A DNA stretch of 51,270 bases from Gemmatimonadota bacterium (GCA_029262175.1 JAJCZV010000069.1:1-51270); one strand, 5' to 3'. Counted from the stretch's first letter, positions 32,557-42,029 are shown. Numbers and translations: made by a program. The notes: generated by a model from the sequence alone, not told the origin.

Positions 32557-34958
32557 AGCTGTCGTCTTGCTGGCTGGTCGCTGGAGTTACGGCCGCGGTC
32601 ACACTTTGCGCGACTCCGCTGCAGGGACAAGATCGTTTTGGGGATGCGGTTCACGTGACCGAAGACGGTCAGGTGCTCGTCCTCAAGTCAGCCTTTGGAC
32701 ACGGTCCGGCCTCGGTGGTGGTCTTCGATCGAGCGGGTGGAGCGTGGGCGCGGTCACAGGAGTTGCTGTCCGCGGGCTCGCTCAGGGGAGAGTCGTTCGG
32801 GCGCACGCTCGCCGCCGTGGACGACGGCGTGCTAGTGGCCAGCGGAGACCCCGCGCTCGCCGTCGGGGCCTATGCATTCAGACGGAACGCGAGCGGCGAA
32901 TGGATCGAAGCCGATCCCGTTTCGCTTTCGTCAGGGGCACCGGCGGCCGGCGGCCCCATCAGCATGGGGACGGTCATGGCGATCTTGCAGCCTCCCGCGC
33001 GCACCGTGGCGGCGCACGGAGATGTCGCGCTGGTTGCGGCGCCCATGGGAGCCGGGGCCGGGCGTGGGGTGCGCGTCTTCGAACGCGCGGCCGACGGGGC
33101 CTGGCGAGCGACCGGAGATCTCGAGCCGCCCCGTCTCCGAGCGACGGCGCGCTTCGGCTCGGCCATGGCCGTGCATGGCGACGTGGCCCTGGTCGGCGCC
33201 CCCGGTCAGGCGGGCGGGACGGTCTTCGTCTGGTCGCGGCAGTCCGATGGGGCGTGGGTGATGGAGGCGACGCTTACCTCGGAATTGGCCGGAGACGGCG
33301 CCGCGTTTGGAAGCAGCATCGTGTTTATTCAGGACAATGAAATCGCGGTAGGCGCGCCCAGCGCGAACGGATCGACGGGTCGAGTGGCCCGGTTTTGGCG
33401 CGGCGCGGACGGCACCTGGACGGAGGCGATGACCTTGGCTCCCAGTAGCGCCGAGGCAGGGCAGCGCTTCGGAACAGCGCTCTCGGCCACGGATCTACAG
33501 CTTCTCGTCGGCGCTCCGGGCGCGCGAGAGGGGCGGGGGCGGGTCGATGTGTTCGCTCGAGCGGATGCCGAGGGGGAGTGGCACCCGTCACAGGTGATCG
33601 CGCCGTCCGAGATCGAGCCGGGCGCTGGATTTGGCGGTTCCGTTGCGATCTCCATCGCCGGGGCGGCCGCAGTCGGTGCTCCGGGTGCCGAGGGCAGCGC
33701 CGGGCTCGCCGCCGTCTTTGATATGGGGCAAGACGGCGAGTGGTCCGACCCGACCTGGCTGCGCTCCTACGAACCCCCGATGACCATCTCGTCAAGCGAG
33801 GTGCGCTGCGAAAACGATGAGGCGGCCGGCTTCGACTGCGATGCCGTCGATCTTCAGGCCTATCTGCCGCTGGCGGCCATCGGAGCCAAACCGGGCGAGC
33901 GTGTGAGCGACGCCTGGGGCTGGACCGATTCGCAGACGGGTCGCGAATACGGCCTCATCGGGCGGACTGCAGGCGCCGCGATCGTCGACGTGACCGACGC
34001 GCTCAACCCCGTATATCTCGGCCTCGTCCCCGCGAACCCGAGCGGCGCGCGTGACCTCAAAGTCTATGGCGACCACCTCTTCTTTACCGGCGACGGAGCT
34101 GGCGCCCATGGTCTCGTAGTGTTCGACCTGACGCGTCTCCGAGATGTCACCGGCGCACCGACGACCTTCGAACCCGATACCCGTTGGGATGGAATCGGCA
34201 GCGCGCACAATCTGATCATCGACACCGATTCCGGGACGGCCTTCACGGTCTCCACCAGCGGGGTAGGCGAGACCTGCGGTGGCGGTCTCTTGATGATCGA
34301 CATCCGCGACGCGCTCGAACCCGAGTTCGTGGGCTGCTATACGGACACCGAGGGATTGATCTTCGAGGGCCGTACCCACGATGCGCAGTGCCTCGTCTAT
34401 CGCGGCCCCGACGCCGATTACCGCGGCAAGGAACTCTGCTTCGCTTCGAACGAGACGGCGCTTCGGATCGTTGATGTAACGGACAAGAAAAACCCCATAC
34501 CGATTTCCGCGGCCGCATATCCCGGCGCCGCGTACATCCATCAGGGTTGGCTGACCGAAGACCAGCGATACTTCTATCTCAATGACGAACTGGATGAGCT
34601 AGTCGGAAGCACAGAGCGTACGAAGACCATCGTTTGGGACGTTTCTGACCTAGACGATCCCGTCGTGGTTCGAGAGCACTACGGTCCCAACGGGTCCACC
34701 GATCACAATCTGTACGTGAAAGGCGACCGCATGTATCAGGCGAACTATCAGGCGGGTCTCCGTGTTCTCGATATCAGCGATCCGGAGAACCCGAGAGAAG
34801 TCGGATTCTTCGATACGACGCCGTATGGCGTCGATCCACCCGGGTTCAACGGAGCATGGACGGCGTTTCCCTACTTTGAAAGCGAGACGGTGCTGGTCAC
34901 CAGCATGTTGGAAGGCGTGTTCCTCCTCAAACCAAGGCGAACGGAGTTGGTGCCGTAG
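32553..34958 (+). CDS. Secreted FG-GAP-like plus LVIVD beta-propeller protein (choice-of-anchor B type)
   Basis: 801 aa with a signal peptide (SSCWLVAGVTAAVTLCATPLQG). Residues ~35-395 hold FG-GAP/integrin-like repeats (RFGSAMAVHGDVALVGAPG, RFGTALSATDLQLLVGAPG, GFGGSVAISIAGAAAVGAPG). Residues ~410-800 are the choice-of-anchor B type domain: GAKPGERVSDAWGWTD, GAAIVDVTDALNPVYLGLVP, VVFDLTRLRDVTGAP, LRVLDISDPENPREVGFFD. It is probably a surface-exposed or exported propeller adhesin or binding protein; no catalytic residues were recognised. Its start overlaps the trpA stop, so it is co-translated with trpA. Confidence 0.88.
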   Translation: MKLSSCWLVAGVTAAVTLCATPLQGQDRFGDAVHVTEDGQVLVLKSAFGHGPASVVVFDRAGGAWARSQELLSAGSLRGESFGRTLAAVDDGVLVASGDPALAVGAYAFRRNASGEWIEADPVSLSSGAPAAGGPISMGTVMAILQPPARTVAAHGDVALVAAPMGAGAGRGVRVFERAADGAWRATGDLEPPRLRATARFGSAMAVHGDVALVGAPGQAGGTVFVWSRQSDGAWVMEATLTSELAGDGAAFGSSIVFIQDNEIAVGAPSANGSTGRVARFWRGADGTWTEAMTLAPSSAEAGQRFGTALSATDLQLLVGAPGAREGRGRVDVFARADAEGEWHPSQVIAPSEIEPGAGFGGSVAISIAGAAAVGAPGAEGSAGLAAVFDMGQDGEWSDPTWLRSYEPPMTISSSEVRCENDEAAGFDCDAVDLQAYLPLAAIGAKPGERVSDAWGWTDSQTGREYGLIGRTAGAAIVDVTDALNPVYLGLVPANPSGARDLKVYGDHLFFTGDGAGAHGLVVFDLTRLRDVTGAPTTFEPDTRWDGIGSAHNLIIDTDSGTAFTVSTSGVGETCGGGLLMIDIRDALEPEFVGCYTDTEGLIFEGRTHDAQCLVYRGPDADYRGKELCFASNETALRIVDVTDKKNPIPISAAAYPGAAYIHQGWLTEDQRYFYLNDELDELVGSTERTKTIVWDVSDLDDPVVVREHYGPNGSTDHNLYVKGDRMYQANYQAGLRVLDISDPENPREVGFFDTTPYGVDPPGFNGAWTAFPYFESETVLVTSMLEGVFLLKPRRTELVP

Positions 34959-35618
34959 ATGAAGAGACTGACCTACACGGGAAACGATGTCGAGATCACC
35001 TACGATGTCGAGCGTTGTATCCATGCGGCCGAATGCGCCAACGGTTTGCCGGGCGTCTTCGACCCCAACCGCAAACCTTGGGTCGACCCCAACGGGGCTT
35101 CGGCAGATGAGGTGGCCGCGGTGATCCAGCGCTGTCCGACCGGTGCCCTGAAGTTTCGTCGCACGGACAGCGGATCCGCGGAGGTGCCGGCGGAAAATGC
35201 GACCATCGCGGTGGCCGAAGACGGGCCTCTCTACGTGACGGGGAACCTTCATATCCACATGCCCGATGCCGAACAACCTTTGGTCGAAACGCGCGCCGCC
35301 TTCTGTCGCTGTGGCGCGTCGAAGGCAAAACCGTTCTGCGACGGAGCGCACCAAGAGGCCAAGTTTCGCGACGGTTGTCGCGTGGATCTCGCCCGAGCGG
35401 TCGACGCTGAGTACAGCGATGACACAGACGTCATCGATGTCACGCCCTTGGCCGATGGGCCGCTCAAAGTGGAGGGCCTGATCGAGATCGCCGGGGCCGA
35501 CAATGCAGAAACGGGCCGGTTCGCGGGCGCGTTCTTGTGTCGCTGCGGCGCTTCTTCTAACAAGCCGTTTTGCGACGGAAGCCACCGCGAGATCGCGTTT
35601 GAAGCGGCCGGTTCCTGA
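34959..35618 (+). CDS. Fe-S protein: YjdI (Fer4_19) domain plus two CDGSH domains
   Basis: 219 aa, ATG directly after the preceding stop. Residues 1-65 are a YjdI-type domain with C20, C26 and C59 (RCIHAAECANGLPGVF; VIQRCPTGAL) for one Fe-S cluster. Two CDGSH motifs follow: C116-x-C118...C127-DGAH131 and C194-x-C196...C205-DGSH209, each a three-Cys-one-His 2Fe-2S site. CDGSH proteins take part in redox sensing, Fe-S transfer or electron transfer. No membrane anchor. It follows the propeller gene and precedes the acyl-CoA oxidase fusion by 3 nt, so possible electron-transfer support for that gene is inference. Confidence 0.92.
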   Translation: MKRLTYTGNDVEITYDVERCIHAAECANGLPGVFDPNRKPWVDPNGASADEVAAVIQRCPTGALKFRRTDSGSAEVPAENATIAVAEDGPLYVTGNLHIHMPDAEQPLVETRAAFCRCGASKAKPFCDGAHQEAKFRDGCRVDLARAVDAEYSDDTDVIDVTPLADGPLKVEGLIEIAGADNAETGRFAGAFLCRCGASSNKPFCDGSHREIAFEAAGS

Positions 35619-35621
35619 GCC

Positions 35622-37889
35622 ATGAGTACGCCCGCGCCCGAAACCGGGCTCCTCGCGTTCTATCCGCTGCTCTACGTGGCATGGGCCGATGGAGAGCTCG
35701 CGACCGATGAGCTGGAGCTCTTGCGTCGAGAGGCCGAGGGGGCCGGTGTGGATCCCGAGCTCTTGTCCCGTTGGACGAACCCGGAGGATCCGCCCGAAGC
35801 GGCGGAGCTTCTCGACGTGCTCGCAGTCGTCCGCCGACGGGCGTCTGATCTTTCTTCGACCGATCGCGAGTCGTTGGCTTCGCTGGGCATCGCGCTCGCC
35901 GAGGCGGATGGACGACCGCCGTCGGCTGCGGAATGCGAAGCGATCCGTCGAGTCGAAGACGCGTTCGGGTTCAACGGGGCCGAAGCGGCCGCATGCGTGC
36001 TGGAGACCACCCGTCCTCTCGCGCCCCTGCCGAACATCAAACCGGCCTTCGATCTCGGGAGCATGACTCGGTTTCTCGATGGAGAGACCGCGGAACTGAA
36101 GGCGCGTCTTCGAACTCTGTTGTCGGACGGGCGTTTTGAACACGTCTATGGATTGAGTACGCCCGAGTATCGCGAACAAGTGCTCGACTGGTGCCGCATT
36201 CTCGCCGACGAAGGGCTGGGCGCACTCAGCTATCCCGAGGAACATGGAGGCGGCGCGGACCCCGCGGCCTTCGTCGCCGTCTTTGAAACGTTGGGCTACT
36301 TCGATCTCAGCCTTTTGATCAAGTTTGGCGTCCAGTTTGGCCTGTTTGGCGGCAGCATTCATCAGTTGGGCTCGATCGAGCACCACAAGCGATACCTCCG
36401 CGACGCGGGAACGCTCGACTTGGCGGGATGCTTCGCGATGACCGAGACGGGACACGGTTCGAACGTCTACGACATCGAAACCACGGCCGTTTACGATGCC
36501 GATACGCGCGAGTTCGAGATCGACACTCCGAATGCGCGCGCTCGCAAGGATTACATCGGGAACGCGGCGAAGCACGGTCGCCTCGCCACGGTATTTGCGC
36601 AGCTCGAGGTGGCGGGTGAGGCGCACGGCGTACACGCGATCCTGGTCCCCATCCGCGACGAGCAAGGCGCGTCGATGCCAGGCGTTCGCATCGAGGACTG
36701 CGGCGAGAAACTCGGCCTCAACGGCGTGGACAACGGCCGCCTCACGTTCGACCACGTCCGCGTACCCCGCGAAAACCTTCTCAATCGCTTCGCGTGGATC
36801 AACGATGACGGTGTGTACCGCAGTCCCATCGCGAGCCCGAGCAAGCGTTTCTTTACCATGCTGGGAACGCTGGTGGCTGGCAGGGTCGCCGTGGGAAGTG
36901 CCGCGCTCACGGCGTCAAAAGTCGCGCTAACGATCGCCGTGAGATATGCGGAGCGACGTCGTCAGTTCGGGCCGACCAACGAGCCCGAACGGGCGCTCCT
37001 CGATTATCCGAGTCATCAACGCCGACTTCTGCCGGCGGTCGCCACGACCTACGCGCTCAACTTCGCCATCCATGATCTGCAGACTCAGTACGTCTCGACC
37101 GATGAGGATCGGCGTCGAACCGAGGCGGACGCCGCTGGGCTCAAATCCTACGCCACGTGGCACGCGACCGAGGTCATCCAGGCGTGTCGGGAAGCCTGTG
37201 GAGGGCAGGGGTTCCTCGCCGTAAACCGCTTCGCCGCGCTGAAGGCGGATACGGAGGTGTTCACGACCTTCGAGGGCGATAACACGGTGCTGCTCCAGCT
37301 GGTCGCCAAGGATTTGCTGACCGGTTTCAAACAACAGTTCGGCGATCTCGGAGCGCTCGGGATCGCTCGTTTCCTGGCCGACCGGGCCGCGACCGCAGTG
37401 ATGGATCGCAACCCGATCATCTCGAGGAAAATCGACGAGGCGCATCTTCGCGACCCTCAGTTTCACGAGGCGATGTTTGAAGATCGCAAGAAGGACCTCA
37501 TGATCACGTTGGCGCGCCGCGTCCGGGCCCGGATCCAGGCCGGCAAGTCGTCGTTCGACGCGTTGATCGAGTGCCAAAACCATGCGCTTACGGCCGCTAT
37601 GGCCAGCGTCGAATACGACATCTTCAAGTCGATGCTCGAGGCCGAAGGCCGGACCCCGAGTTCAGGTGTCGCCGAGCAGATGGCACCGCTGCGATGCTTG
37701 TTCGCCCTATCGACCATCGAACGCCGGCGCGCCTGGTATCTCGAAGAAGGGTACCTGGATGCGTCGAAGACCAAAGCGATCAGACGACAGGTTACCGCTC
37801 TTTGCGCTGAGATCAGACCTCAAGCGGTCCCGCTCGTGGACGCCTTCGCCGTCCCGGCAAACTCGCTGGAAGGCACGATCGCGGTCTAG
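35622..37889 (+). CDS. TerB-like domain fused to acyl-CoA oxidase/dehydrogenase
   Basis: 755 aa. Residues ~6-125 resemble a TerB-like helical domain (YPLLYVAWADGELATDELEL, IALAEADGRPPSAAECEAIR), an acidic metal-binding fold. The rest is acyl-CoA oxidase: FAMTETGHGSNV near 270, GEKLGLNGVDNGRLTFDHVR near 365, MLGTLVAGRVAVG, ACGGQGFLAVNRF near 525 and FTTFEGDNTVL, matching ACOX FAD and substrate elements; the C-terminal domain continues to the end. ACOX oxidises acyl-CoA with O2, giving H2O2. The N-terminal fusion is unusual; function of the appendage is unknown. Its TAG shares the palindrome CTAG with the stop of the convergent rqcH. Confidence 0.9.
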   Translation: MSTPAPETGLLAFYPLLYVAWADGELATDELELLRREAEGAGVDPELLSRWTNPEDPPEAAELLDVLAVVRRRASDLSSTDRESLASLGIALAEADGRPPSAAECEAIRRVEDAFGFNGAEAAACVLETTRPLAPLPNIKPAFDLGSMTRFLDGETAELKARLRTLLSDGRFEHVYGLSTPEYREQVLDWCRILADEGLGALSYPEEHGGGADPAAFVAVFETLGYFDLSLLIKFGVQFGLFGGSIHQLGSIEHHKRYLRDAGTLDLAGCFAMTETGHGSNVYDIETTAVYDADTREFEIDTPNARARKDYIGNAAKHGRLATVFAQLEVAGEAHGVHAILVPIRDEQGASMPGVRIEDCGEKLGLNGVDNGRLTFDHVRVPRENLLNRFAWINDDGVYRSPIASPSKRFFTMLGTLVAGRVAVGSAALTASKVALTIAVRYAERRRQFGPTNEPERALLDYPSHQRRLLPAVATTYALNFAIHDLQTQYVSTDEDRRRTEADAAGLKSYATWHATEVIQACREACGGQGFLAVNRFAALKADTEVFTTFEGDNTVLLQLVAKDLLTGFKQQFGDLGALGIARFLADRAATAVMDRNPIISRKIDEAHLRDPQFHEAMFEDRKKDLMITLARRVRARIQAGKSSFDALIECQNHALTAAMASVEYDIFKSMLEAEGRTPSSGVAEQMAPLRCLFALSTIERRRAWYLEEGYLDASKTKAIRRQVTALCAEIRPQAVPLVDAFAVPANSLEGTIAV

Positions 37890-39598
37890 TCCGGCGAGGG
37901 TCGCAGCCGATTCATGAGACGCTCGTCGGGCTTGACGAAGATCGTCTGCGCGCGCTCCGGCAAGACCGTACCGGGCGGAGACTTGCGCGGTTTGCGGACG
38001 TGTTTGCGACGCGTCCAGACGACGGCCACGGTACCGCTGTTTCGAGCGCCGCTGTTGACGGCGGCCGCGACCGCGGCTTCGAGCAGGTCGCTCCGCGGCG
38101 GGTTTTCGTCTTTTCGCCCCCACCGGAGGATGACGTGCGCGCCGGAGGACTGCGAGGCGTGTAGCCATATGTCGTCCGGTGCAGAATTGCGAAACGTGAG
38201 TTCGTCATTGTCCTTCGCGCCTCGACCGACCCGGATCTCCAGGCCGCCGCTGCTTACCAGCCGCGTGTAGGCCAGTCGCGGCTCCGCGACTTTCGCGACG
38301 GTTTTCCGGCCGGTTCCGCTCGGCTTGCCGCCGACGAGTGCCCACAACGATTCGTTGGGCCCGCTTTCCTCTACCCGTACGATCGCGGCGGTCATCTTGT
38401 CGTGACGGTCCTGAGCGGTCGCGATCTCGATCGGAAGCTTCTCCAGGGCGCGTTCGCGTCTTCGTGCCTCGTCGAACAAACGCTCGGCATTCGCGACAAC
38501 ATCGAGGGCGCTGTCGAGTTCGATCCTGCGGGTGCTTCCGTCGAAGTCTTCCAGTGCGACGCTCGCACTTCCTCGGGCAATCTCCGACTTCCTTGCCAGC
38601 AGCAGTTGGCCGGCCGACCGAGGCTCCTCCGGCGGTCCGGCCGCCTCGAGTTGCCGTTGAAGCGATGCCGTCCGCTTGCCCAGCCTTTTGAGCCGAGAGC
38701 GCAGCCGCTTGATGAGCAGCTGGGCCTCGCCATGCGCCACTTCTTCTTCGGCCGTCGGGATGGCTTCCAGGAGCGCGTCGATCCCTCCTTCTTCATTGGC
38801 CGCGACCAAGAACGTGTCGAGAAGTCCGTTCTCCTGGAGCCCTCCCGGGTCCTCTAGGGCCCGCGGGTACGGCTGAGGCCCCCAGCGCCGCTCACCGAGC
38901 CAGGCGCGCGGTGGCGGGGCCTCGAGCGCCGCGTGTACTTCGCTCAGCCGCTCGCGCGGCGCTTCGCCCGCGAGGATCCAATCGACGTTGAGCGTGCTCG
39001 CCCACGCCCAAGACCTTAGGACCGCGCTTCTTCGTTCGGTTTCATCGACGCCCTCCAGCGAGCGAAGCCACGCCTCCTCCGACGGGACTTCGTCGATTCC
39101 GTTTCGCGTGGACACGGGGAGTTGATAGGGCGCTCCTCGTCGGAGCGGTCGGTGCCCCGCATCACGCGAGAGCAACGCCGCTTCGATCCGCCAAACGGGT
39201 TGTGGCTCCGGCCCCGTGAGCTCCAGGCGTACGGCGTTCCAACGTTGAGTTTGGAGCTCAAACGCGAGCCCTTCCCGCGGCTGGCCAGCCCCATCGGAGA
39301 ACGTGAGCAGCAGCGCTCGTTCGTCGGCAGGCGCTTCGACGTCGCTCAGGATGAGCCGCCCGAATCGGTGGAGTTTGCCGCCCAGTTCCGTTTCGATTCT
39401 AGCGCGGGCATCGAGTCCGATCAGATGGCCGGCCAATGGGTGGAGAAGCGCGAGCAGCCGGGAGCGGTCATCGAAGGCGAGGGATACGACGCGTCGCCCG
39501 CGATCGAAGCGCAGCGAACGCAGGGCAACGCCGCCCCAGCGAGACAGAATCTCGCGGGCGAGGACGCGGGTGACGAGTGGATCGTAGCGTACAGGCAT
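37886..39598 (-). CDS. rqcH: NFACT-family ribosome quality control protein RqcH
   Basis: 570 aa. NFACT-N begins YDPLVTRVLAREILSRWGGV; a coiled-coil arm (EAQLLIKRLRSRLKRLGKRT) lies mid-protein, and the NFACT-R part holds GRGAKDNDELTFRNSAPDDI and WLHASQSSGAHVILRW near 480-515. RqcH/Rqc2 binds 50S subunits with peptidyl-tRNA and adds alanine tails to stalled chains. The N-terminal glycosylase-like part is diverged, so only the general family is certain. ATG at 39598, divergent from yqeK. Confidence 0.85.
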   Translation of the reverse strand: MPVRYDPLVTRVLAREILSRWGGVALRSLRFDRGRRVVSLAFDDRSRLLALLHPLAGHLIGLDARARIETELGGKLHRFGRLILSDVEAPADERALLLTFSDGAGQPREGLAFELQTQRWNAVRLELTGPEPQPVWRIEAALLSRDAGHRPLRRGAPYQLPVSTRNGIDEVPSEEAWLRSLEGVDETERRSAVLRSWAWASTLNVDWILAGEAPRERLSEVHAALEAPPPRAWLGERRWGPQPYPRALEDPGGLQENGLLDTFLVAANEEGGIDALLEAIPTAEEEVAHGEAQLLIKRLRSRLKRLGKRTASLQRQLEAAGPPEEPRSAGQLLLARKSEIARGSASVALEDFDGSTRRIELDSALDVVANAERLFDEARRRERALEKLPIEIATAQDRHDKMTAAIVRVEESGPNESLWALVGGKPSGTGRKTVAKVAEPRLAYTRLVSSGGLEIRVGRGAKDNDELTFRNSAPDDIWLHASQSSGAHVILRWGRKDENPPRSDLLEAAVAAAVNSGARNSGTVAVVWTRRKHVRKPRKSPPGTVLPERAQTIFVKPDERLMNRLRPSPD

Positions 39599-39660
39599 GT
39601 GGTCCCTATATTCGGGGACGTTCCCCCAACCGACAAACCCAAGCCAGGTCTTCTCCGCTT

Positions 39661-40233
39661 TTGGCCATACTCCACCCGATCATCGAGGCCGCGGGACGCG
39701 ACCAGAAACATCCCCCGTGGGCGGTCATGAGCAAGTCTCGTCGTGATCACTCGATCCGTGTCGGGCGCCTTCTTTGGAAATGGTCCGCTGTCCTCGAGTT
39801 GAAGAAGCGCAAACGTATCCGCTGGCGCGCTGCCGGCATCCTCCACGACTGCCTCAAGGGGGAAACACCCAGCGTGCTGCGCCGCGAGGTCGAGGGCGCC
39901 GAAAGCTGGCCGGACCCACTGCTACACGGTCCCGCCTGCGCCGAGCGGCTGCGAGGATTGGGTGTGTCCGATGAAAAACTTCTTCTGGCGATTGCCCACC
40001 ACACGACCGGCCACGCCGGACTGGGGCGGCTCGGACAGGCCCTCTACATGGCAGACTACCTGGACCCCGGCCGGTACGGGAAGGTCCGAAAACGCGCGGA
40101 CTGGCGCAGGAGGATGCCACTCGAGTGGCAGGACGTGCTGGAGGAGGTTGCGGCCGTCAAGATAAAGTCGCTGATCGATCGTCGCGTCGCCGTACCCACC
40201 ACCACGGTGAACTTCTGGAACGGCTTGGTTTAG
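39661..40233 (+). CDS. yqeK: YqeK-like HD-domain phosphohydrolase
   Basis: 190 aa from TTG 39661, chosen because HPIIEAAGRDQKHPPWAV matches the start of YqeK-like proteins; a later ATG at 39727 would drop it. HD motif: H30 (RRDHSIRV), H62-D63 (GILHDCLKG), later H near 91 (LLHGPACAERL) and IAHHTTGHAGLGRLGQALYM with MADYLDPGR. YqeK hydrolyses Ap4A symmetrically to ADP. In many bacteria it lies beside ribosome-silencing factor and LytR_C genes; the latter follows here. The ribosome site is weak. Confidence 0.85.
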   Translation: MAILHPIIEAAGRDQKHPPWAVMSKSRRDHSIRVGRLLWKWSAVLELKKRKRIRWRAAGILHDCLKGETPSVLRREVEGAESWPDPLLHGPACAERLRGLGVSDEKLLLAIAHHTTGHAGLGRLGQALYMADYLDPGRYGKVRKRADWRRRMPLEWQDVLEEVAAVKIKSLIDRRVAVPTTTVNFWNGLV

Positions 40234-40345
40234 GTCGCGCGGGCCTCTGAGCGGTCCAGGCCTGCTCGCCACTTGCGCCTCAGGTCTTATTTGGCGAGAT
40301 CCTTGTACAGGGCTGGTGCTGTGAACGGGTAGCGGAGGTCGGCGG

Positions 40346-40828
40346 GTGGCGGGGAAGGCGCGTAAGCGGAAGTCCGGAAGTCGTTCGTCTAGGTTGGTAT
40401 CCCTCCTGCAAGGCGTCCTCACCACCGTCATTCTCGTGGGTGCCGGAATTCTCATCGGGTCGTTTTGGGGGCAATGGCGATCCGTCCTCCCCGAAGACGC
40501 CACCTTCGAGACGGTCGAGCGTCCGCTCGAAGAACGGATCAAGGTCGAAGTCCTGAATGGCGTCGGCGAGCGAGGGCTCGCCCAGCGCTTCAGCGAACGG
40601 ATGCGCGAGGTCGGATTCGACGTCGTCTCCATTGGAAACGCCGACGAGCCCGGGGGACGCGACACTCAGGTGCTGGATCGATCGGGTGAGATCGGCGCCG
40701 CCCGAGAGGTCGCGCAAAGCCTCGGGGTCGACTCCATCACGATCGCGCTCGATCCCGAACTCTACCTCGACGTAACGGTGATCGTCGGTGAAGACTGGCG
40801 AGAAATGCTTGAGGTTCTGGGCCGCTAG
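40346..40828 (+). CDS. Membrane-anchored LytR C-terminal-domain protein
   Basis: 160 aa; GTG after GGAGG. A Lys/Arg-rich cytoplasmic start is followed by one helix (GVLTTVILVGAGILIGSFWG) and a LytR_C domain: IKVEVLNGVGERGLAQRFSE, MREVGFDVVSIGNADE, TQVLDRSGEIGAAREVAQSL, and YLDVTVIVGEDW. The domain occurs at the C-terminus of LytR-CpsA-Psr proteins and as stand-alone cell-wall associated proteins; no catalytic activity is known. It sits after yqeK, a common arrangement. Its end is 4 bp from the convergent rlmN stop. Confidence 0.87.
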   Translation: MAGKARKRKSGSRSSRLVSLLQGVLTTVILVGAGILIGSFWGQWRSVLPEDATFETVERPLEERIKVEVLNGVGERGLAQRFSERMREVGFDVVSIGNADEPGGRDTQVLDRSGEIGAAREVAQSLGVDSITIALDPELYLDVTVIVGEDWREMLEVLGR

Positions 40829-40832
40829 GCCG

Positions 40833-41897
40833 CTACGTCTGCGACAGTCGCAGCTGACCGCACGCCGCCGCGATATCACGCCCGCGCGGCGTGCGAACCG
40901 CGTTCGGGACGCCGCGCTCGTCGAGCGTCGCGGAGAACGCCTCGATCCGTCGCCTCGGGCTCGCCTTCCAATCGGGTTGCGAAGGAATCGGGTTGAAAGG
41001 GATCAGGTTCACGAAACACGTCAATCCGTGAACCTGGTCGGCCAGAATCCGGGCCAGCTCCTCGTCGTCGTTGACCCCGTTGATCAACGTGTATTCGAGG
41101 CTGATCCGCCGATTCTTGCGAGCCTGGTAGTCCCGCAATGCGCCGAAGAGCTCTGTGATCGGGTAACGCTTCTCGATGGGCATGAGCTCGAGCCGGAGCT
41201 CGTGCGTGGGAGCGTGGAGCGAAACGGCCAGTTCGAAGGGCTCGGGTCGCCGGGCAAGCTCGCGGATGCCCGGAACGAGTCCGACGGTCGAAACCGTGAT
41301 CCTCCGCGCGCCGAGTCCGAATCCATCGTGGAGCGTGCGGAGCGAATCGATGACCGCGTCCAGATTCGCGAGCGGCTCTCCCATGCCCATGTAGACGACG
41401 TTGGAAATCGGACGACCCAGCTCTTGCTCGGCGACCCGTCGCGATTCGCGATACTGAGCTACGATTTCGGCCGACCGGAGCTGTCGCCGAAAACCGAACG
41501 CCCCGGTTGCACAGAACCGACACCCCAGCGCGCACCCTGCCTGCGACGAGAGGCACAACGTCAGGCGCGCTCGGGTCGGGATCAGGACGGATTCGACACG
41601 CTCTCCGTCATCGAGGCGCCAGAGGTGTTTGATCGTCCCGTCGTTCGATCGAGCCACCGTCTCGGGCTCTAGGGGCGTGAGCGAAAACCGTTTGCCGAGC
41701 GCGGTTCGCAGAGCTGGCGGGACATTGGTCATCTCGTCGAAGCCGCGCACGCCGGTTTCAAAGATCCACGCCTCGATCTGGCGCGTGCGAAAGCTCGGCT
41801 CTCCGCACTCCGCGATGAAGTCCGACAGGCCCTGTCGAAGATCCTCCGGCGGGCCGGAAAGGACTTCGTGCGTTGCGGTTTCGACCGCAGAACTCAT
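40833..41897 (-). CDS. rlmN: Dual-specificity 23S rRNA/tRNA A2503/A37 methyltransferase RlmN
   Basis: 354 aa. Radical-SAM enzyme that methylates A2503 of 23S rRNA and A37 of some tRNAs. CxxxCxxC is C122-A-L-G-C126-R-F-C129 in QAGCALGCRFCATG; SNVVYMGMGEPLANLD and TVSTVGLVPGI are SAM-domain motifs, and a C-terminal Cys in AAACGQLRL is the methyl-carrying or resolving residue. The ATG 41897 has GAGGT 9 nt upstream; a longer open frame reaches 42245 but overlaps the PTS gene's start and is not family-like. Confidence 0.95.
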   Translation of the reverse strand: MSSAVETATHEVLSGPPEDLRQGLSDFIAECGEPSFRTRQIEAWIFETGVRGFDEMTNVPPALRTALGKRFSLTPLEPETVARSNDGTIKHLWRLDDGERVESVLIPTRARLTLCLSSQAGCALGCRFCATGAFGFRRQLRSAEIVAQYRESRRVAEQELGRPISNVVYMGMGEPLANLDAVIDSLRTLHDGFGLGARRITVSTVGLVPGIRELARRPEPFELAVSLHAPTHELRLELMPIEKRYPITELFGALRDYQARKNRRISLEYTLINGVNDDEELARILADQVHGLTCFVNLIPFNPIPSQPDWKASPRRRIEAFSATLDERGVPNAVRTPRGRDIAAACGQLRLSQT

Positions 41898-42029
41898 GAT
41901 GGGTGTACCTCGGGTTTCGCTTGCTGGGGTCGCTGGAAACACCGTATCTTCGCGCCTGTTCAACACTCGGGCGAGCCCAGGGCCCAGCCAGGGTGCGCTC
42001 CCCTCGACGCCGGACGCTCCGATTCTCCC

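Noticed and set aside
34650..36755. 701-codon minus frame opposite the CDGSH and oxidase genes
   Set aside because: No family features, Arg/His-rich shadow of three clear plus-strand genes.
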